This document shows, in pieces, positions 27,231 through 35,867 of a DNA stretch of 64,000 nt (within the stretch, counting starts at the first letter, position 1; the number at the start of each line of letters is the position of its first letter). The translations under genes were made by a program, and so were the position numbers. Below the pieces are notes generated by a model. That model saw only the letters and a program-made list of their open reading frames with translations. It had not been told where the DNA came from and searched no databases. Origin of the DNA: CAVQBP01 sp963723205 (GTDB lineage: Bacteria > Bacteroidota > Ignavibacteria > Ignavibacteriales > Ignavibacteriaceae); contig CAVRQC010000025.1 in the NCBI GenBank assembly GCA_963723205.1, positions 62,001 to 126,000 of the forward strand. The letters are read 5' to 3'.

Positions 27231-28151
27231 TTATATAACTTTTTTAGTGAAATTAGAAAACTTTCTTAACAAAAGCTTAGGATTTATGTTCACTAAAATC
27301 ACACCGCAAGTAATAGTTATACCGCTTATAATTGTTAGAAATGTTATATCTTCATTTAGTATTGACCAGGCAGCGATAACAGTTACAAAGGGTTCAAAAT
27401 ATAAAAATGCCCCAACTTTGGCTGATTCCATTTCTTTTAAAGATTGAGCCCATAAAACATATGCAATTCCCGAGCAAAACAATCCTAAAAATAATAATGC
27501 AATCCATATTTCCAGTGAAAGGTGGGCAATAATTCTAAACATCGATTCATTAATATTAAAAGGGATCAAAATCATTACCATTATAATAAACTGGAAAAGA
27601 ATTGTCATTAAAGGAGGATATGATATGGTAATTTTTTTATTTACCATTGAATATACACTCCAGGTAAAAGCACTGGCTAATATCAGAAAGTCACCCTTGT
27701 TAGAGATAAAATCAATTGATAAAAAATCACCTTTACTTATCAGCAATACTAATCCGAAAAAAGCTATTATAATGCCGGAGATTTTAAATAGAGTGAATTG
27801 TTCTCTAAAAACAAAAAATCCCAATATAGCCATAAAAACCGGTGATACTCCTATAATCCATCCGGTATTTGAAGCAGTAGTATACTTTAACCCGGTAACC
27901 TGAATCCACAAATGAAAAACTGCAATTAAAGCAAGGATGAAAATAAATCCATGGTTTTTCAGATTAATTGAAAAGCTTCTTTTTGTATAAAGAGCAATTA
28001 TTGATAAAAGAACAGATGCAAAAATGAGTCTTATAAAAATTAAAGAAATAGGATTCAGCTGATTGAGAGCAATTTTGGTAGCAATAAAAGATGCACCCCA
28101 GAAACAGACTGCTACTAACGGTTTCCAGTATTTTAACAGATGCCTATTCAT
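27231..28151 (-). CDS. EamA/DMT-family transporter
   Basis: A 306-residue membrane protein with about ten hydrophobic helices arranged as two EamA repeats. The first repeat starts with PLVAVCFWGASFIATKIALNQ, a typical opening of the family. The second begins around residue 150 (LILASAFTWSVYSMVNKK) and ends with the helix carrying GIAYVLWAQSLKEM and PFVTVIAAW. Substrates are metabolites or amino acids, usually exported; none can be assigned. The gene is convergent with trxA. Confidence 0.85.
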   Translation of the reverse strand: MNRHLLKYWKPLVAVCFWGASFIATKIALNQLNPISLIFIRLIFASVLLSIIALYTKRSFSINLKNHGFIFILALIAVFHLWIQVTGLKYTTASNTGWIIGVSPVFMAILGFFVFREQFTLFKISGIIIAFFGLVLLISKGDFLSIDFISNKGDFLILASAFTWSVYSMVNKKITISYPPLMTILFQFIIMVMILIPFNINESMFRIIAHLSLEIWIALLFLGLFCSGIAYVLWAQSLKEMESAKVGAFLYFEPFVTVIAAWSILNEDITFLTIISGITITCGVILVNINPKLLLRKFSNFTKKVI

Positions 28152-28325
28152 TTAAATTTTGATTAAATTTTTTAAAGCTTTAAGATAATCAAAAAAAATA
28201 TCCTAAATAAATTAGCAATTGATATAATCTTAATTGATTAATTTAAAGAAATGGCTTTCAATGCCTGGCTTTGGAAGGTCGACTTATAATTTTATAGAAA
28301 TTTTATTAAAACAATTGATTCCCGG

Positions 28326-29261
28326 TTATTTCCCGTGATCATCCGGTTTTGTTCCCTTTTTCCCTTCACTAAGATTATTATAAAATCTTTGAGTTGGATA
28401 TGCAAAATCAATATCATCACATTTGGAGAAATGCACTAATATGTCTTCCCATATTTCTTCTTCACTGACTCTTCTTTTTCTCGGATCACAAAGATACCGG
28501 ATAGTTAACAATACTCCGCTATCCCGAACACTTGTATAGACGATTGGAGTCAACTTAGTATAGAAGATCATAAATTTCTGGGATGCTTCTTTAATTTTCT
28601 TTTCGGCAGTTTTACTTAAATGCTCTGCATACTTATTTACTATAGTTAATAGTATATCTTTAGCTTTTTTCCAGTTACTTTCAAAAGTTAAAAGAACAGG
28701 TATTTCGTTCCAGATATAATTAAAACCCACTGTATAGTTAGCCTGTATTTCATTAAAGACTTTTCCATTAGGTATATGAAGAATTCTCCCGGTTGATTGT
28801 TCGGCATCAACCCAGTTCCCTATTTCCATCAAGGTAAACTGGAATATCCTTATATCAATTACGTCTCCAGAATTATTACCAACCTGAACCCTATCTCCAA
28901 CAATAAAAGGTTTTCTCCATATTATAAACATCCAACCAGCAAGATTGACTAAAGGATCTTTTAATGCAATTGCCAAGCCGGCAGATAAAAGTCCTAGAAA
29001 AGTAGCTAGCGAATTGAATCCTTCGAACCAGATTCTGCCGATTAATAAAAAACCGATTGTAAAAGCAATATAAACCGTAGTTTTTCGCCATCGGTACTGA
29101 GTTCTTATATCAACATTCCTGCGGAAATATATTCTAAGGATAATTTGACGGATTAACCACAAGACAAAAATTATAACTACAGAGGTTAATATTTTACCTT
29201 GTAGTTCAGGATTAAAACCTAAAGTTTTTTCAAACCAGCCGGTAATATCTAACTTATTCAT
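28326..29261 (-). CDS. Small-conductance mechanosensitive channel (MscS family)
   Basis: A 311-residue protein with about four N-terminal hydrophobic segments and the MscS pore helix/beta region: LGLLSAGLAIALKDPLVNLAGW followed by KPFIVGDRVQVGNNSGDVIDI, the hallmark of the family. The soluble C-terminal domain (from about residue 170) is beta/alpha and ends with a polar tail. Such channels open under membrane tension and relieve hypo-osmotic stress in the inner membrane. The role is assigned by family only. Confidence 0.9.
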   Translation of the reverse strand: MNKLDITGWFEKTLGFNPELQGKILTSVVIIFVLWLIRQIILRIYFRRNVDIRTQYRWRKTTVYIAFTIGFLLIGRIWFEGFNSLATFLGLLSAGLAIALKDPLVNLAGWMFIIWRKPFIVGDRVQVGNNSGDVIDIRIFQFTLMEIGNWVDAEQSTGRILHIPNGKVFNEIQANYTVGFNYIWNEIPVLLTFESNWKKAKDILLTIVNKYAEHLSKTAEKKIKEASQKFMIFYTKLTPIVYTSVRDSGVLLTIRYLCDPRKRRVSEEEIWEDILVHFSKCDDIDFAYPTQRFYNNLSEGKKGTKPDDHGK

Positions 29262-29320
29262 TAAATATGATAATTTTAATGATAATAAGTTATCAATAAT
29301 AACTTATTAATACCAAAATA

Positions 29321-29347
29321 AAAAAAAACGGATAGTAAACTATCCGT
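29321..29347 (-). terminator. Rho-independent terminator after the DUF302 gene
   Basis: ACGGATA / TATCCGT (29328-29334 and 29341-29347) with loop GTAAAC; on the minus strand the stem is followed by a run of eight T. It is 28 bp past the stop codon. Confidence 0.88.
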
Positions 29348-29374
29348 CTTAATTATATTATAAGCAATGAAGCC

Positions 29375-29761
29375 TTAAAGAGAGTCAACTACTTTTTTAA
29401 GTTTGTTTCTTACCTCCTCCGCTACAGAAGCAAGCGATTGGTTTTGAATTGCCTGCATCGATGCAACCGGATCAACAGCTGCTACTTCAACTTCTCCGTT
29501 TCCCTGTTCAATTACTGTAACATTGCATGGAAGCATTGCTCCTATTTTATCTTCGGCCTGCAGAGCTTTATATGCAAAGGGAGGATTGCAGGCACCAAGG
29601 ATTTTATATTTCTTGAAATCGACATCAAGTTTTTTCTTTAATGTTTCCTTAACATCAATTTCAGTTAATACCCCGAAACCTTCCGATTTTAGTGCAGAGG
29701 TTACTTTGTCAATCACACTATTAAAATCACCTTTAAGAGTTTTATTGAAATAATAACTCAT
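29375..29761 (-). CDS. DUF302-family protein
   Basis: A 128-residue soluble protein with the DUF302 pattern: GFGVLTEIDVKETLKKKL, then YKILGACNPPFAYKAL and MLPCNVTVIEQ. The conserved Cys residues in ACNPP and LPCN are present. The family's biochemical role is unsettled; links to redox, metal or stress responses have been suggested in several bacteria. It has its own terminator (29321-29347) and lies just downstream of the encapsulin operon, with which it shares direction after a 102-bp gap. Confidence 0.85.
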   Translation of the reverse strand: MSYYFNKTLKGDFNSVIDKVTSALKSEGFGVLTEIDVKETLKKKLDVDFKKYKILGACNPPFAYKALQAEDKIGAMLPCNVTVIEQGNGEVEVAAVDPVASMQAIQNQSLASVAEEVRNKLKKVVDSL

Positions 29762-29863
29762 TTTATTTTCCTTTAATATTTTTATTAAATTTATATGAAG
29801 TAAGATGCAATAATAATTTCAAAGGTTCAATAAGGTAATTATAATGATTTAGTGCAAATATAT

Positions 29864-30655
29864 TCAGGAAAACTTTATTACTGCAGCAGGTTCTATTATT
29901 TGAAAAGTAAATGATTCCATAAAATATAAATTAACACTTTTATGATCATGTGATTGATACCCGATGGATAAATCCTGTCCGACAGTTAGTCTAAAATCTC
30001 CTCCTCTTGTCGAAACTAAAAACGCATCATTTATTGCAGGAGCAAGGATAATATTTCCACCTATTAAATCTTTAATAATCTTTTTTAAAGGATAACCATT
30101 TACAAAGCTCGAGAGTTTTTCCCATCTGCCGGTATTTAAAATTAATGAATATGGGCCTTCAACAGAAGATTTAACAAACTCACTAATTAATCCGGAAATT
30201 ATTTTCGGCAAGTTTTCAACTTTTTCAGGATATTCGTCAGATTTGTTTTTATTAACTTCTTTAAGCCCGGTTACATTAGCTTTCTGGAAACCATTATAAA
30301 TCAGTTTCTCTTCAAATTCGCCGATGTTGAATGCAGCTTCTTCCATTGCATCCAGGTTTAAATCTTTAGCTCCTCTTGCTGCATTATCAAGCTCCCACAA
30401 CTCAAGGCTGAAAGGGGAACGCGTTTCGATTAGTGGAAGCACTTTATTAATTCCGTATTTAATTTTTCCTTTCTGATTTTCAGATACATCCAGGCGACCC
30501 AATGCAACTGCCTCAAAATTTAATCCTTTCGGACCATCTACATCTACAAATCTTCTTGCAGATAAGATAGAATTAAAAACTTTTTTAGCTTGATCATTTA
30601 TAATATCCCAGGCTTCTTCTGTAATCGGTGCGTGAGATTTTCTTAGTATATTCAT
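29864..30655 (-). CDS. enc: Family 1 encapsulin shell protein
   Basis: A 263-residue HK97-fold encapsulin (linocin M18/DyP-type nanocompartment). The N-terminal MNILRKSHAPITEEAWDIIN and later FVDVDGPKGLNFEAVALGRL and TRSPFSLELWELDNAARGA are family hallmarks, and the C-terminus ends with FTFQIIEPAAVIKFS. It self-assembles into an icosahedral protein cage in the cytoplasm. The gene overlaps the stop of the ferritin-like cargo gene by one base (TAATG) and has an AGGAGGG Shine-Dalgarno. The pair is therefore translationally coupled. Confidence 0.95.
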   Translation of the reverse strand: MNILRKSHAPITEEAWDIINDQAKKVFNSILSARRFVDVDGPKGLNFEAVALGRLDVSENQKGKIKYGINKVLPLIETRSPFSLELWELDNAARGAKDLNLDAMEEAAFNIGEFEEKLIYNGFQKANVTGLKEVNKNKSDEYPEKVENLPKIISGLISEFVKSSVEGPYSLILNTGRWEKLSSFVNGYPLKKIIKDLIGGNIILAPAINDAFLVSTRGGDFRLTVGQDLSIGYQSHDHKSVNLYFMESFTFQIIEPAAVIKFS

Positions 30656-31008
30656 TATAATTCCCTCCTTTTTATTGCCCCAATTCCTAAATCTTTCTGC
30701 TCTTCGCCCCCGCTATCAATATTATTTTCTATTTTGGTTAGATCTCCTTCTTTATACAAATACATTTTTAATTTTTCATCCCAACCATCCATATTTCTAC
30801 GAAGCCATTCCAGCATCATTGATGCATGCTCCATTTCCTCAAGTTTATTATGTTCTATTATTTTTTTTAATTGATCATCGGTGCATGAATCAATCCTTTG
30901 CTGATACCAGTCTATTGCTTCTATTTCTTCCATTAAAGAATTTAGAGCCCGCCTGAAGTTTCTGGTTTGCGGACTAAGTTCTTCAGGTGGTTCGTGAAAT
31001 TCAGACAT
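30655..31008 (-). CDS. Encapsulated ferritin-like protein (EncFtn), encapsulin cargo
   Basis: A 117-residue cargo protein. The diiron/ferroxidase residues seen in Rhodospirillum EncFtn have equivalents at a constant offset of four: Glu28, Trp34, Tyr35, Glu58 and His61 (AIDWY and EEMEH). The C-terminus DLGIGAIKRREL is the encapsulin-loading peptide (compare the known LGIGSL-type tags). It oxidises ferrous iron as an annular decamer and the iron is stored inside the shell. It is the first gene of the pair with the shell, a common iron-storage/oxidative-stress unit. Confidence 0.93.
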   Translation of the reverse strand: MSEFHEPPEELSPQTRNFRRALNSLMEEIEAIDWYQQRIDSCTDDQLKKIIEHNKLEEMEHASMMLEWLRRNMDGWDEKLKMYLYKEGDLTKIENNIDSGGEEQKDLGIGAIKRREL

Positions 31009-31092
31009 TTTTTTTCTCCCTATTTGTTAGTTATTCGATATAAAATAGGGATTATTGCTGGCTCTGTTTGTGATATAGACAAATGAAAGGAC

Positions 31093-31560
31093 TTAGATCA
31101 AATCTGCAAGGTTAGCGTTAGTAATTTTTTGTAAATCATTTGGAGAAATAGAAATCTGCATTCCTCTGATTCCGGCACTTACAAAAACTTTATCAAATAA
31201 CTGAATTGTTTCTTCAATATAAGTCGGGAAATTTTTCTTCATTCCTATCGGTGAGCATCCGCCACGGATATATCCGGTTACTGAAAGTAAATCTTTAACC
31301 TTAATCATTTCAATTTTTTTATTAGCGCTTGCGGAAGCAGCCTTCTTCAAATTCAATTCGGCTGCTACAGGAATACAAAAAATGTTTATTCCGTTCTTAT
31401 CTCCATTTGCTACAAGTGTCTTAAAAACCTTTTCGGCATCTGTCTCTATTTTATTAGCAACACTTGTTCCGCTTAAATCATTTTCATCTACCTCGTAAGA
31501 GACTGTATCATGAGGAATTTTGTTTGCCTCCAGTATTCTTACTGCATTTGTTTTAGACAT
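31093..31560 (-). CDS. ybaK: YbaK-type Cys-tRNA(Pro)/Cys-tRNA(Cys) deacylase
   Basis: A 155-residue member of the YbaK/ProX editing-domain family, with VFKTLVANGDKNG, the catalytic-region Lys in this stretch, and YIRGGCSPIGMKKNFPTYIEE, which is the YbaK-specific loop. It hydrolyses mischarged Cys-tRNA(Pro) in trans, and the length matches the E. coli protein. It is 3 bp downstream of the DppF-like ATPase gene, an incidental operon position. Confidence 0.92.
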   Translation of the reverse strand: MSKTNAVRILEANKIPHDTVSYEVDENDLSGTSVANKIETDAEKVFKTLVANGDKNGINIFCIPVAAELNLKKAASASANKKIEMIKVKDLLSVTGYIRGGCSPIGMKKNFPTYIEETIQLFDKVFVSAGIRGMQISISPNDLQKITNANLADLI

Positions 31561-31562
31561 TA

Positions 31563-32345
31563 TTAAAATGATTTTTTGTTATATTTTAATTCTTCATAAG
31601 ACAAATCATAATTTTCAGCTTTTAGGAGAAACTTAGTATAAGGATGTTTTGGAGTATTAATAATTTCTGAAGTATTCCCCTGTTCCATAATTTCGCCCTC
31701 ATATAATATGATCATCTTGTTACATAATTTTCCGAGTATTTTCAAATTATGAGCAATACAAATTATTGTAATATTAAACTTCTTGTTTAGCGATAAGAAA
31801 AGGTTGAGAAGATTTAGCTGTGATTCCGGATCCTGAGCTGAAAAAGGTTCATCTAAAATTAAAAGTTGAGGATTAACAGCTAAAATCCTGGCTAAAGCTG
31901 CACGCTGCTGTTCTCCCCCACTTAACTCATCTCCCTTCCTGTTCCATAAATGTTCAGGGAAATCAATTACTTTAAAAATTTCTTCCATTTTTATTTCAGG
32001 ATCATTTTCTTGATCTGCTATAGAAATTGCTTCCTTTATAACATCATTAATTTTTCTTAAAGGATTTAAAATTTCTCCGTTATTTTGAAATAAAATTTGT
32101 ACAGGATTAACTTTGCTTTTTCCATTTGATCCTTGAGTTCCCATAAAGCTGACTTTTCCATCCGAAGGCGACAAAATACCGGTGATCACTTTAGCAAGTG
32201 TAGTTTTGCCGCTACCAGATTCACCCGATATACCAAGGATATCATTTTGATTTATGCTGAAATTTATTCCTTTTAGAATTTGCTTGGATTTCTTGCCTGA
32301 ATAAATCGAATAATTTAAGTTCTCTATTTTTAATATTTCTTTCAT
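31563..32345 (-). CDS. Peptide-type ABC transporter ATPase (DppF/OppF-like)
   Basis: A 260-residue nucleotide-binding protein with Walker A GESGSGKTT, signature LSGGEQQRAALARI, Walker B LLILDEPFSAQD and H-loop CIAHNL. The C-terminal stretch NTPKHPYTKFLLKAE is the oligopeptide ABC ATPase tail. It pairs with the upstream gene through a 4-base ATGA overlap at 32342-32345. The two ATPases diverge from the binding-protein/permease operon at 33205, so all should belong to one importer. Confidence 0.87.
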   Translation of the reverse strand: MKEILKIENLNYSIYSGKKSKQILKGINFSINQNDILGISGESGSGKTTLAKVITGILSPSDGKVSFMGTQGSNGKSKVNPVQILFQNNGEILNPLRKINDVIKEAISIADQENDPEIKMEEIFKVIDFPEHLWNRKGDELSGGEQQRAALARILAVNPQLLILDEPFSAQDPESQLNLLNLFLSLNKKFNITIICIAHNLKILGKLCNKMIILYEGEIMEQGNTSEIINTPKHPYTKFLLKAENYDLSYEELKYNKKSF

Positions 32346-33097
32346 TTGGAAATTTCAGTAAAAGAATTTAAGAATGAATCCAGACTTTCATTTGACGCAT
32401 TATTAAAAAATTCTGAAACAGGAAGAAAATTTGTCATTCTGCCGTCTTTTAGAAAGGCAATCCTATCGCTGATTCTTTTCGCAAACAAAAGATCTTGTGT
32501 TACCAAAAGAATAGAATTATTATTTGTTAAAGCAAATTCCTTTAATTTTAACAAGACTAAACTTGCTATCGGTGAATCAATTCCCGAAGTCGGCTCATCG
32601 AGCAGAATTATTTCCGGATGTGTAAGTAAACAAAGGACAAGATTAATTCTCTGAGCCATTCCGCCGCTTACTTCGTAGGGATATAATTTAAACAACTTAT
32701 CTGATTCGGGAAGAAGAAAGAACTTAAGAAGTTCCTCAGTCTCTTCATTATTATTCACCAGATTATTAAAGTAATAACCTATTTTTTTTAAATGATCAAA
32801 ACTGTTTACGGCATCCTGGAAGACATATTTTATTTTTTTTCTTCTAACTTCCAGTAATTCATTTTGATCTAATGAGAGGATATTTTTTGAATCAAAAAGT
32901 ATTTTGCCTTCTAAAGAATAAAATCGTTTATCCAAAAGTCCTGTTAACGATTTTATTAAAGTCGATTTCCCGCTCCCGTTTTTACCTATAATTGTATAAA
33001 TACTATTTGCTGGAAGTATAAAAGAAACATCTTTTAAAATGGTCTTAAAACTATTTCGTTGTTTTAATAAAAGATTTCTAATAGAAATATCAAGCAT
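32342..33097 (-). CDS. Peptide-type ABC transporter ATPase (DppD/OppD-like)
   Basis: A protein of about 251 residues with Walker A GKNGSGKST, an ABC signature region EVSGGMAQRINLVL, Walker B IILLDEPTSGID and H-loop TQD (LVTQDL, with Gln replacing the usual His). That substitution in the switch region is notable, since it usually impairs hydrolysis, but the partner ATPase has a normal H-loop, giving a possibly asymmetric pair. The Cys-rich tail that binds iron in some OppD/F proteins is absent, making this a short form. The first ATG is at 33097. Confidence 0.82.
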   Translation of the reverse strand: MLDISIRNLLLKQRNSFKTILKDVSFILPANSIYTIIGKNGSGKSTLIKSLTGLLDKRFYSLEGKILFDSKNILSLDQNELLEVRRKKIKYVFQDAVNSFDHLKKIGYYFNNLVNNNEETEELLKFFLLPESDKLFKLYPYEVSGGMAQRINLVLCLLTHPEIILLDEPTSGIDSPIASLVLLKLKEFALTNNNSILLVTQDLLFAKRISDRIAFLKDGRMTNFLPVSEFFNNASNESLDSFLNSFTEISK

Positions 33098-33204
33098 CAA
33101 TTATCTTTCATACGAGTCATTAGTTTTTAATAGTACAAATAAGAATTTTTTTTTGTATTTATTTAACAAAATAATAAATTAAGAACAAAAATATTGAGGA
33201 ATAT

Positions 33205-34875
33205 TTGAACTTAAAAATATCTACAAAATCATTTTATATTTTCCTGTTTATTGCATTAATATCTTTTCAATCCTGTAATCGGGAAACTCCTGTTGAATCT
33301 AACAGAGTTGTTGTAGGATTAACATCAGATGTTTCAACACTGAGCCCTTTGTTTGCTTTTAACCTTGATGAAGGGAGCATAACAGAACTCCTTTTTATCA
33401 GCCTGATTCAACCGGAATGGAATGAAGTAAAAAGCAATCTTGAAATTCAACCGATGTTTGCAAAAAATTGGGAATGGAATAAGGATTCTTCTTCAATAAC
33501 ATTCAACTTAAGGGATGATGTAAAATGGTCGGATGGTAAGAATTGTACAGCAGAAGATGTTGTATTTTCTTTTGATGTATATTCAGATCCCGAAGTTCAA
33601 AGCCGCCTCTACGGTGAATTCGGAAATTTCTACGTTGATAAAGATAAACACATAAATCTAAAAAAGACTTTTGAAATCATTTCACCATACAGTTTAAAAG
33701 TTAATTTTCTTCCAAAATCAAAACCGAATTTATTTGCTATAGCAATTCCAATTATACCTGAACATATTTATGATAAAATGCCGAGGAAAGATTTTGCAAC
33801 TGCAAAACAAAGTACTGTACCTGTTTGCAATGGACCGTTTCTATTGTCAAGCTGGGAAAAAGACCAATCTTTAATTCTTAAGACAAATAAAAATTCTTTC
33901 CTTTATAATCCCGATAATATTTCTGAATTAGTTTTTAAAATTATACCAGATTATAATTCCAGACTTACTCAATTAAAAAATGGCGAAATTGATTTAATGG
34001 ATCTTATCAGACCTGATGATATTGAAGAATTAAAACAAGCTAAAAACATCAATATTGTTCCGATAAAAGGCAGAGAATATGATTATATTGGATGGAATAA
34101 TATTGATCCGGAAGTCTACAATAAAAACAACAAGGTAATTCCGAATAAATTTTTCGGAAATGTAAAAGTAAGGAAAGCATTAACTTATGCAATCAATAGA
34201 AAAGAGATTATAGAAGATTATTTGAATCACTATGGCGAATTAGCAGTTACCCCTGTTACTCCAATCTTTAAGAGCTCTATAGATTCCAGTATAAAAGCAT
34301 ATGCTTATGATGTACACAAAGCAAAAGAATTATTAGCTGAAGCAGGATGGAAGGATTCAAATCATGACGGGATATTAGATAAAAACGGAGTAAAATTTTC
34401 ATTTACATTGGATATTCCAAGCGGTAACCCAAGGAGGGAATTTGCATCTACGGTAGTTAAAAATAATTTAAAAGAAATTGGTATTGAGATGAACGTAGAG
34501 CAAATGGAGATGAAAGTTTTCCAGGGAGATATTATAAATAAGAAAGTTAATTCATATATGGCCAGTTGGTATGTACCTATTCCTATCGAATTAAAACCCT
34601 TCTGGTACTCGGATTTAGAATCTACACCTATGAATTTAGTTTCTTATCAAAACAAAAATATCGATATGCTTCTTGAAGAGATGGGTAGAAAAATTTCCGA
34701 TAAACAATTGAATGAGCTCTACTTTAAATTCCAGAGGATAATACATGAAGATGAACCGGTTACTTTCCTTTACTGGATGGATGATATAGTCGGCTGTAAC
34801 AAAAGAGTTAAAAATATTGAAATTAATCCTCTAGGTGTTATTCAGAAGTGCTGGAACTGGTCTATTAACAAATAG
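33205..34875 (+). CDS. Peptide-binding lipoprotein of the ABC importer (family 5 solute-binding protein)
   Basis: A 556-residue lipoprotein starting at a TTG (33205) with GAGGA about 6 bases upstream. The signal peptide ends SFQSC (Cys24). The mature part is a standard SBP_bac_5 fold: DVSTLSPLFAFNLDEGS, WSDGKNCTAEDVVFSFD, VRKALTYAINRKEIIEDYL and AKELLAEAGWKDSNHDGILD. It captures di/oligopeptides or similar ligands at the outer side of the inner membrane. It is the first gene of a five-gene run (SBP, two permeases, kinase, sigma-54 activator) that points away from the two ATPases. Ligand specificity is unknown. Confidence 0.9.
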   Translation: MNLKISTKSFYIFLFIALISFQSCNRETPVESNRVVVGLTSDVSTLSPLFAFNLDEGSITELLFISLIQPEWNEVKSNLEIQPMFAKNWEWNKDSSSITFNLRDDVKWSDGKNCTAEDVVFSFDVYSDPEVQSRLYGEFGNFYVDKDKHINLKKTFEIISPYSLKVNFLPKSKPNLFAIAIPIIPEHIYDKMPRKDFATAKQSTVPVCNGPFLLSSWEKDQSLILKTNKNSFLYNPDNISELVFKIIPDYNSRLTQLKNGEIDLMDLIRPDDIEELKQAKNINIVPIKGREYDYIGWNNIDPEVYNKNNKVIPNKFFGNVKVRKALTYAINRKEIIEDYLNHYGELAVTPVTPIFKSSIDSSIKAYAYDVHKAKELLAEAGWKDSNHDGILDKNGVKFSFTLDIPSGNPRREFASTVVKNNLKEIGIEMNVEQMEMKVFQGDIINKKVNSYMASWYVPIPIELKPFWYSDLESTPMNLVSYQNKNIDMLLEEMGRKISDKQLNELYFKFQRIIHEDEPVTFLYWMDDIVGCNKRVKNIEINPLGVIQKCWNWSINK

Positions 34876-34880
34876 GTTGA

Positions 34881-35867
34881 ATGAAAAAAGAGCTTACAAA
34901 GGTCCTGATTAAAAGGATTTCTACTTCACTAGTAGTTCTTTTCCTGCTAATTACTTTAATATTCTTTCTTCTAAGAATATCTCCCGGAGATCCTGCTCAA
35001 AAGTTTATATCACCTCAACTAAATCCTGCATTAGCCGAAAAAGTTAGGGAATCTTTCGATCTAAATAGTTCTCTTTTAGTTCAGTATAAATCATTCATTG
35101 TAAATCTTGCAAAGGGAGATTTAGGTGTTTCCTATAATTACCGGCAGCCTGTTGTATCCGTTATTGAAGAATACCTTCCTTTTACTTTGGTTTTTGCTTC
35201 CGCAAGCTTTATCATTCAAATATCGATAGGTTTCTTCTTAGCTTTAATTACGATAAAGAAAAGGAATGGCAGACTGGACAAAACCGTATCCAAAACAAGC
35301 CTTGCTGTTTATGCAACACCGTCATTTGTTATTGGAGTAATTCTAATTTTCTTCTTTTCTGAAAAGCTGCACCTGTTCCCTTCTTCCGGTTTAAGATCCC
35401 TGGATTCTAGTTCATTTTCAATATTCCAAAGTTTGGTTGATTATTTAAATCATCTTGTTTTACCGATCATTACCTTATCGTTGCCGGGAATCGCGGTATT
35501 TTATAAATACCTGCGTGACAATCTTGAAGATGTTTATAATAAACAATTTGTTATGAACCTGCGATCTTTCGGATTTACTGAAAATGAAATTGCCAGAAAA
35601 CATGTTATCCCAAACGCAATTAATCCATTAATATCTGTTGCTGGAATTGAATTGGGGATATTATTCAGCGGCGCATTAATTACTGAAGTAATCTTCGCAT
35701 TACCGGGAATGGGGCGATTAACAATTAATGCTATCTTAAACAGAGATTATCCTTTAGTAACAGGATGTTCACTTGTAGCAGGTTTTTTGATTATTTTAAG
35801 TAACCTTGCAGCAGACATAATCAGATCTAGTCTGGATAAAAGATTAATCAAGGGGAGTCTTAATTGA
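34881..35867 (+). CDS. Peptide ABC transporter permease (DppB/OppB-like)
   Basis: A 328-residue inner-membrane permease with about six helices. The N-terminal RISPGDPAQKFI is the DppB signature (PGDP). The EAA loop is LRSFGFTENEIARKHVIPNAI, followed by GALITEVIFALPGMGRL, as in oligopeptide and dipeptide permeases. The start is 5 bp after the binding-protein stop. It forms the membrane channel with the next gene. Confidence 0.9.
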   Translation: MKKELTKVLIKRISTSLVVLFLLITLIFFLLRISPGDPAQKFISPQLNPALAEKVRESFDLNSSLLVQYKSFIVNLAKGDLGVSYNYRQPVVSVIEEYLPFTLVFASASFIIQISIGFFLALITIKKRNGRLDKTVSKTSLAVYATPSFVIGVILIFFFSEKLHLFPSSGLRSLDSSSFSIFQSLVDYLNHLVLPIITLSLPGIAVFYKYLRDNLEDVYNKQFVMNLRSFGFTENEIARKHVIPNAINPLISVAGIELGILFSGALITEVIFALPGMGRLTINAILNRDYPLVTGCSLVAGFLIILSNLAADIIRSSLDKRLIKGSLN

